Assembly (NCBI GenBank): GCA_028565715.1 | Contig: JAOXYC010224461.1 | Coordinates: 1-10,847 of the forward strand | Length of the DNA: 10,847 bases | Reading direction: 5' to 3' | DNA from: Phoronis pallida | Taxonomy: Eukaryota; Phoronida; Phoronidae | Shown: one piece after another, positions 1 through 9,000 of the stretch | Position numbering within the stretch: position 1 is the stretch's first letter | How the letters are laid out: every line of letters begins with the position of its first letter | Notes under the pieces: model-generated | Database searches by the model: none | What the model saw: the letters and a program-made list of their open reading frames with translations, nothing else | Told to the model about the DNA's origin: nothing | Position numbers and translations under genes: made by a program

Positions 1-12
1 TTTCATGATCAC

Positions 13-74
13 CTGTTCCAACTTTACGAAACGTGTTGATTAAAATAATGTTTCCAACTGTGGACTTTAAATAC
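13..74 (-). CDS. MAP3K5: ASK exon 10, TPR region, last exon inside window
   Basis: Acceptor TTGGTTCTTTTCAG, donor GTGATC; 62 nt, one base in and one base out. Encodes residues 405-424: with the rebuilt Trp it reads [19 protein letters not shown], matching WYLRSLVQNLLLIRRFKK of human ASK1. The exon is short but both splice sites, both phases and the protein match agree. The coding sequence continues beyond the left edge toward the PH-like and kinase domains. Confidence 0.9.
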
Positions 75-3000
75 CTGAAAAGAACCAAATGTAATTTATA
101 AGGTACAAATTTTAGTTGTATAGGTGGATACACCATTTCAAAACTCAGTCGGCATGGCCTGCTTACAAAATTTCATAGGAAAATTTTGAATGAGAATCAC
201 ATTTTATCTTTATTTTGTCCTTAGCTTTGTTGAATCAACTGTTGTCCTTTAAAATTCTTAATATGTCCTTTTAAAAATAGTGTTAATTCAAAAATGCTTA
301 GCTAATGACGGACTTGATTATGATAACATTTTTAAGTCAAATATCAAGTTAAATTTATACAAATAAATGACTGTATGCTTTTACTGTCGAGACAGAAAGT
401 GATAAATTTTGAAAAGACAGAAGAATTCAGAACCCGACCGGGAATTGAACCCCGGTCTCCAACAAATCCTCATGTGAAAAGGTGCATCACAGCACCACTC
501 AAGGGGTATTACATGTACTGGCTTAAAGCATTAAAATTCGTACAGAAATTACTAGCACAACTATCATGAATATAGGAGACCCGGGTTCAATTCCCGGTCG
601 GGTTCTGAATTTTCTGGCTTTTCAAAATTTCTTAAGTTTTATGTTTTTTGCTCTTGACATTACCATGTTGGAGGCTGCAGTTTAAACATATATTCCGCAG
701 CCTGGACGGCTTTACTGTAGTCTTCAGCCAGGACACTGATCTCAAAGAAGGTTGCAATATCCCAGTAGTCTTGCAGGTTCTTTAAACAACCCTTCTTACC
801 AATCAGGTTATTCAAAGTCAGTCCTATGGAAATAAGAAAATATAATATAAAGTAGCAGTCCAATATCATGCAGTAACAATTCTATATTATTTTTTAAATA
901 TTGACATTTCTTAAAAACCCCAGCTTCATTGATAAAGGTAGAAATCAAGACAAAAATATAAATTTGAAATTCTAATTTATATAACTATGACTGTTTCAGA
1001 TCTAGATTTATTTCTTGTTAATGAGGAAGTTGACTGTTGAACAGTAAAAAACATTTCTCACCAATTTTCTGCAGCTCAGGACTGTGTGCGAAATCCTTTC
1101 CAGATATGACCAGTAGTGTGGCCAGGTTGATTCCAGCATACTCGTTGGGCTGTACTTCAAACCCTTTTCTGTACCTACAAAGTAAAAGTCAGGTGGTGGT
1201 GGGGGTGACAAGGAACGTTAGATATGGTGTATCGATGAAACCAAAAAAGAAATCTGCAGGATTCAAGGACAGTAGAGAAACATTAGTGTACCAATGCACC
1301 GAAAGGTTCCAGTAGTAATCGTCACTTCATTTTATCATATATTAAGAACAACTTCATACTCATGCCCATTTTTTATCAAAACAGAACCTGGAGAACATGT
1401 GAACACATGGAAAGGTATTGATTTATTGCTTTTTTTAGCAGGCTAAATGGTAAGCATGGACTTGATGATAATATATTAGGGAAGAGATTTTTATCCAAAA
1501 CGTAATGAACTTAATGTGAACTGATGTGGTATAAAACAGAAATAATAATTAATATTCCTCTACTGTTTCGGCCCTAAATATCACTTACCGTATAGCCCGC
1601 CATTGAGCGCATGCGCCTAATTGTGGATACACGCCTAATCGCGCAACTTGTAGGCCCATGAAGTCCAAAAACATGTTTTTGGACTTCATAAAAGAAGTCA
1701 TCACACTAATTTACTAAGCGCTTCAGATATACCTAGGGTAGACCATGTTAGTTGAGAGAAATATATTGTTATTTTATAATAAAATTTTTAAGGTTGATTC
1801 GCCACTATATAAACTTCAGGCCAATCTGCTCTGTCATTACCTCACTACTGGTGCCCTAATTAAGAATAATAGTATGTTGAGTAACATTGTCACCCGTAGT
1901 AATTCGCCCATTGGCATTGGTTTTAATTCCATTAAGATTAAAGTTTGACTATGGTCCATGTAATGGAATCATTGACAGTTTAAAATATATTTTGTATAAG
2001 GAAAATTACTATCAAACTGATCACACAATTGTTAAACTGTTGCGTTTTAACTCGTTTTAAGTGTGCATTGCCTCGATCTTTCATTATTTTGTAATTTATT
2101 TTGTAATTTTAAATGTCCTCAATTTTGGGGTTTTTCAATAAATAATAATTTGAAATTTGAGTTGAAAAATCTTGAGATAAAAATGCATTTAATATCAAAG
2201 GTGCGCCTATAACCAGAGCGCCCGGTTAACATGGGCCTAATCGCAGAACGTGTAGGCCCATGCGCCTATTTTGCGGGAATTTGAGTTGAAAATTTTTGAG
2301 AAAAATGCATTATTTCGCATATAGGCGCTTGCGCTCAATGGCAGGGCTATAGAGTAGAAGTATCCTCACCACTGAATAGCTGAATCTCTAGCCCCTGTAT
2401 CAGTGTATCCCGATTCCACAAACTTATCCTTATAAATCCTGCCACAGAGACACAGCATATCCTGGACGGGTGTGTCGGATTCTTGAATCAGTTTTAGTAT
2501 CACATCTAGCGCTTTGTCTCGATCACCTGTCCTGTTCCGTCTAAAATATAAAAATAATTTTTCTGTGTTTAAGATGAGATTTCTTACATGGGCTAAAAGG
2601 GCTCATCTCTTAGTATGCCATATGGTCGTAAGTGAACAAATAAGGATACAAATGAACAAACAAAATACTGCCAATGGATGTTATCTGAACTCAAGAAATT
2701 GGTGCACTTTTCGCGACTTGCGCACTATAATTCTTTATACCAGTACACAAACTCACAGTTTCTTTACGGCACACGGACCACCAGGTGAAATTAAACCTAT
2801 GGAAAGCCATCCATAAATACTGTCAAAACAGTCTTCCATTACAAGGTAATTGTTGCTTTTGCCAAGTTCTCTGTCATTTAAAACGTAGATGCCAATGTCT
2901 GCATTTTAACAGGTTTTTTTTAATGTTAATTTAGAAAGGAGACATTGGAAGATGCCAAGGTTATTATGTGAACATACATTGCAAAATACAAAAACATGTT

Positions 3001-6000
3001 TAATAGGGTTTATTGGCAGATGATTCCCTACCATTTCTATTGCATCTGATGAATAATTTAACCCAGAATCCGATGTTTTCATGAACTTATTAGAGATGTT
3101 TAGATCATGGGTCCATTAAAGCTTGTGACAGGGGCGCATGACACAAGTTAATGGGGTCAATAGAATAATTTTATTGAAGACAAATATAGTTTAGTTGAAA
3201 AAGGGATAATTTTGTTTCACTGGCAATGTGTATTAATTTTGTATCTTTCCAGTTCTGAGAACTTTCCATGTTGTTCGTAGATAGTGTTTTCTGTTCATGA
3301 AGGAGAGCACAGTATTTTCGTGCAATATTGGGACATAAAAAATCATTTGCCAAATTATTTTTTGTTAGTCCCGAAATTGAGACAAGGTAAAAAAATCCCT
3401 ATTACATATTCACTTACTTTGGAATGGCCTAAATTTTTACTGCTCATGTGTCATTTCAAGGGAAGTGAAATGGAACATTCGTCCAACACGTTTCAACATT
3501 TTATACAATTCCCTACTTTAAAGAATTGTTTCTTTGAAGTATAAAAACCTCAAAGAAACAACCTGCGTGTAGACTCTATCCTCAGAATTTTGAGATGCGT
3601 AAGCCTTATTCGTGACCATTGAAGTCATAAAAATAAATTGCAGTGAAACTTGCATATTTAGAACTGCATGCACCATACTTGGAATATCCCAGAATTTCTG
3701 GCTCCACAAATTAATTTGAATGCATTCCTGAATGGCTTTCAGAGCCTAAAATAACTATATAAGTTATTTTGACACTTTTAAATTTTTTAAATATTTGCTG
3801 CATGTCTAACGTTTTTATAATTAGAGTACAATAAGTTTTCACTGCAATTTGTTTTTATGTCTTTTATGGTCATGGATAAGGCTTATGCATCTTTAACATC
3901 AAAGCAATACAATACATTACCTATTCAGAGCAAATGCATACAGGTGTTGTATAGCTCTACCATATGGTATCTTATTATTGGGGATTGCCGTCAAGTCCAC
4001 CACCAACGACACCATTGCATCATAGTCCTGAAACAAACTTTTTAAATTCACCAATGTTGTTCATAAAATGTGCCTGGTTATTTTTGGGCTACTTAGTGCA
4101 CATTTATGAAATGTAGATATTTTATTCTATTGGTGACACTTATACATCACCTAATTTCATTTGACTGGCAGAAATAGATTAAAAATAAAATTCCTAAACC
4201 TTAGTCATTGAAAATTAACACACTTTAATAAAATTTATAAAGATGTCCCACTAACAGATTACATCAGCCCCCTGACCGAGTGTGCAAAAATATTAAAGTG
4301 AGTAATTTTTCTACGACTAGCACTTATGAATTTGATATACAAAACATTTATATCTAATCACATGCATCATGTGTTTTTTTTTTACGTTTTTAAAATTTTA
4401 TATTGTGAAGTGCATTGAAATACTGTATAATATTGCGCTATATAAATAAATTATATTATTATTATTATCATTCTGGGTTTTCGTGTCGAGAATTTTTTGA
4501 GATATTTACCCCTGAACCTGGGAAAGATTTTATAACGGCACATGAAATTACAAAATTAGACAACACTTTATTGTAACAGTTTTCAATAAGCAGTTTTTGA
4601 GATATTTACTCCTAAACATGGGAAAGTTGAAATGGTGTCACTTGACCTAAAATTGTAAATTTTGTTATTTCATCTCCCATTTGTTAAAACTGATTTTCAT
4701 CAGAATTTTATTAAATTGCTTTTATTTATTTTGTCAGCAAATGTTTATAATTCAATATTTCATAAAATTTGTTAAATAAATTTTTGAATTGTGAAAATAC
4801 TATGTGCTTAAAATAATATGCCATATTTGGTCATCAAAAATATATTTTTCAAATAAATTGGCTTTTTGCAGTTTTTTTGATTTCTGTATTACGGTAACCT
4901 ATGTCAACCCCTACCTGCACTTCCCTGTAGTTGATGAGCATGTTGAGTACAATATCAGCTGACATCAACATAGGATCATCTAATCTCTTTTTTAGCACCT
5001 TCAACATCTGTTGACAGAAAGGAGGAAATAATTGACACAACGGTCAACACATTTTTGTCATTTATAGAGCACTAATGTGAAAGTGCAGACAACAGAATTC
5101 AATACATTTACAACAAGACAACGCATGTCACAAGAATTTCCTTAAGAATTATTCAAAGACACCACTAGTTAAAAATTAAAACATTAAATTGTTGGTTCCT
5201 TTTATTTAATTTACATTGATTCTTCCTACAATGTGGCCCAAATACAAGCACATTTTTAAATTTTGAATAAATTAAGTCATTCCCAGCCCACCATATAGTC
5301 AACATTCTTTGACCTGATGACAAGTTCTTGTATAGAGCCAAAGAACTACAGCGGCTTATATTGCTAGATTAGTTCCTGTAATAAATAATTTAGATGCTGA
5401 CTATTTATTAATGTTAGTTAATCTACACATTTAAATTGTGTTGAACTTATTCTCTTGTTTTGTGGAATCATACCTCAGCGAGTTCATCACCCTTGTAGCG
5501 TTCTCGAGCTTTTCTCAGATCAACCAAGAACCTCTCCTTCACATGTGCACTGTAAATCAAGGAGTTGATACACAAGTGAAAGGCTCCAGAACTAATCAAG
5601 TCTGAAGTATTGCTGGTAATGGGGCTAGTTGACCAAAAGGCGGCAGCAGTGTATTATGTGGCAAATCAGCATAGCGCATGCGTCCGTAAAGCCATTGTTA
5701 ATGGCAATACCACATGAAACAATAGCGCCATCTGAGGAGTTCTTAGTTTGCCAACTAGCCCCATTGTAACAAGGCACTTCATATATATTTCAGTAACTTA
5801 ATTGGAATGTTGCTTCAACACATCCATCAGTCATTCTGAAATTTGTTGGACTAAGAAACTTCTGAATATCATTGAATGTATGAATCGCATCGATTTATGA
5901 ATGATTTATACTTTGAAAAATAAATAAATGCCGGATTGCAGTAACTTATCCGGCTCTTAGCCAGCAAAGTCAAACTATTACCATTTATTCCAAATACTAC

Positions 6001-9000
6001 ACAAAGCGACCACAAAATAGCAGTTATAAAGTAACAATGCTGCTGATGCGATGTTATAGTAGCACCCTCGCCCACGAAACGAGGACCAATGATATGAGCC
6101 CTAGTGAGGGAGATCGAGAATGAATTTCTGCCTAATTTCTCATTATTCAACAAAAGAGAAGCATTACCTGGAGTCCTTTTCAACATCTTTCAAAATCTTT
6201 TTCAGTTTACTGGCCATGGCAGCTTTCTGTGTCGTTCGCGGACAGGCCGGGTAATTAGGCATTTGAGATGTTATATAACATGTATTGTCTTCATCCAGGG
6301 CGTATGGTAGGAACACATAGCCCGAGCAGGAGTGCTGTAAATTGTGAGAGGTTCAATTATAAAATTACCAAAATATTTGTTCATAAAGAAAGTACCAAAA
6401 TTCATGGTGTTATTACAAGAAAATTCTGTATATTACAAAAAATGCATTTTTGTAAAACTTTTTATTGGTATTCTATAATTCATTCTGTATCAAATTGTTA
6501 CGGAGCCATCCGCAAGCCAATGAAATTAATAAACTAACATTTTATCAAGAGAATCTCAATTGAATTCTTATTGTCCCATACAGGAAGTAATTAACTATGA
6601 AGTATGTGGCTTAAGTCAAGTATTTTGAGTATAAACTTTCAATTCTTGTCACAATTCTTGTCACTTACCCAACATATGTTAAAGATACTGTCTCCTCGTT
6701 GGTGAGGATCTGGGGTCAAAATTCAAATCAACTGCATCATAGTCAAAAAATTCAAAAAAATCGGTAAAGGGGTAAATTTGAGATCTTTGTATCCAAAAAA
6801 ACCTTGTCGGACAACAAAGTTTTCGAAATTTACACTTTTTTAGGATAAAAAGCTCAAATTTACCCCTTTACCAATTTTTAAATTTTTTTTTTACTAAGAT
6901 GCAGGTTAATTATATTCATCAAAGGACTCGTACACACAATTTCTAGTTGACTTGAATTTTGATCCCAGATCCTCACCAACGAGGAGACAGTATCTTTAAA
7001 ACAATTGCAAATTTTGTCCCAACAATAAGCATCAATTGTTAAATTGTTCTAGATAAAAATTTTCATTAGAATTTTAATCTCTCCAAGTCAAAATTGAACA
7101 CATCTCTCTGAAAAATGTATTAGGCCTATGATTTCATGTTCATCTGACACACAACAAGACCAATAATAAAGTAATCTCCTTTTACCTTCACGTAAACAAA
7201 ATTTATTAAATTCACGACTTCTTGATTCATTTATGATTTTATTTCCAACCTTCTCATACCGTCTAAATAACAGTATGAGAAGGTTGGAAATAAAATCATA
7301 AATGGATCAAGAAGTCGTGAATTTAATGAATTTTGTTTACGTGAAAACATTGTGCCAAACTACACAACAAAGTCCAAGCTACACGACCCTTTTACCTTCA
7401 TGGACATAGTGGAGTCAGGATCCGTGTCGTTATACAGAATCAAGTTCTCAGACATATTGAGGCTTTCCCGAACACCGACATGGTACAACAGTGATGACTG
7501 GTGTTCTATCGTACTCATTTCAACGACTGCAACATCAGCGTTATAAAACAAATCTAGCACACACGTCTCTCCAAAGTCTAATTTTTCGTAGAAAACTTGC
7601 TCCAAAGTTGCATTGATGCTGAAAGAAATTACAGAGCAAGAATAAATAACTAGTGGTTATGAAGAAAATTGAAAACTGTGTATAGTCCAAGGGAGTTGAG
7701 ATGGCCTATGACTGAGCAAATAGTTCTGCACCTTAGGACAGTAATTGTGTGGAACACAGTCACTTTTGAATCATCTATAATGCTATCCTTATTACTAGTA
7801 TGAGTTGAATTTGGAATTCTTTTATTTATCAAGTACAACAACATGACAATTGCTGATTTTCAAAAAAGTTCAACATGCATCAATTAATTAATTATGACTT
7901 TTATCTAGACAAAACAATTATGAGAAGTCATTTACTTTCTCAAATAATGCTATCAGGCAAACCTTTTTTGATTAACTTGGAAATGCATGTTATTAAACAA
8001 TCATTAACTTGAGCTGTTTAATATATGTCTCCATAATACTTTTCTAATCAGACCAAACAGCACAAACATAGATTTTATATTGTTTCACGAATGAATGAAT
8101 TTAAAAAATAATGTTCAGCATAACATATAATTAATGACTTTCCCCTGTGTCCCTGATATCAACACCAAACCCAAGGCTGTTGTTGGTTTTAGAATGTCAC
8201 AAGATGTAAATAGATTTGACATTTGTAATAAGCTCATATATTGCAAACAAAACTATTTTCAATTAACCAGCATGGTACCCAAGGCAATGGGTCATAAAAA
8301 GTGTGACAGATTAAAAGGTTGAAAGCAAGTTGTCTGAAAACCTTAATTTAATTTCAATGTTTCATGACAAACTTAGGCTAAATATACCGGTACTTTTAAT
8401 TTGGTAAAACAATTTCAATTTATTCTTCTCACTCTGATTTCATATTGAGTAATACAATTTGTTAAATATTTAAAATATTAAATCCTTCTTTGGTGTAAAA
8501 AGCTATTCACAAAAATCCAAAGTACATACTACATTTAAATGCTCTTTGTTTAAAAATAATTCTTCAAATATTACAGGTTTAGCCCAATTGATTAGAAAAT
8601 TCTTAAAGTCACTGAAATCATTAGCTCATTGCTCTGATATGGAGGTTCACAGTAAGGTCACTAAAACTACAAACTCTCACACACATGCAGTTTCAGAGCC
8701 ATCATTGCAACTTAGTTCTATGACCCTTGTCATACATCAAAAAGTACCATTAATATTTGACAACCATTATCTTTCTAACTTGACTTATTTCCAATACAAT
8801 TCAGTACATAACAACTTGACCCAAGATTCCAAAATGTAGAATTACTGTACACAATATGGTATGAGCCCATGGGCTAATTGATTTGAAATGCCAAAAACAA
8901 AAAATCACGCCAGGCTTAACCCAAGTGGGCTTTTTACAAGCCATTTGTGTGTTAGCATTCAAATATTATCAGAACAAGGAATGGGCTTAATACAGAACAG

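Noticed and set aside
424-510. Minus-strand tRNA-Val(CAC)-like gene
   Set aside because: T-arm and an anticodon-like loop are present, but the anticodon stem has only four pairs, the A-box is degenerate and no 5' acceptor strand pairs with TCGGGTT. It is a tRNA-derived repeat, not a working tRNA.
375-569. 64-codon plus-strand ORF ([10 protein letters not shown] type)
   Set aside because: It is a translation of the tRNA-derived inverted-repeat arm; such peptides are common spurious predictions from repeats.
1745-1948. 67-codon ORF inside the TA-flanked element as a transposase fragment
   Set aside because: No DDE/D motif, helix-turn-helix or other familiar signature; length is ordinary for chance in AT-rich DNA.
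3518-3746. Minus-strand exon candidate (acceptor TTATTTTAG followed by [14 protein letters not shown])
   Set aside because: The acceptor and open frame look good, but exons 6 and 7 already join in phase with full ASK similarity, and half of the frame is an inverted repeat arm.
3857-4045. 62-codon plus-strand ORF
   Set aside because: It overlaps exon 6 antisense and starts in an inverted-repeat arm.
5869-6186. 105-codon minus-strand ORF, the longest in the window
   Set aside because: No domain, no membrane or signal pattern, and it overlaps exon 3 in the wrong frame.
7187-7345. MicroRNA precursor
   Set aside because: Arms are far longer and more perfect than a typical animal pre-miRNA and lack the usual bulges; a hairpin-siRNA source or foldback element fits better.
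8546-8839. 97-codon plus-strand ORF in intron 1-2
   Set aside because: Serine/asparagine/threonine-rich composition expected of AT-rich non-coding DNA; no homology recognised.
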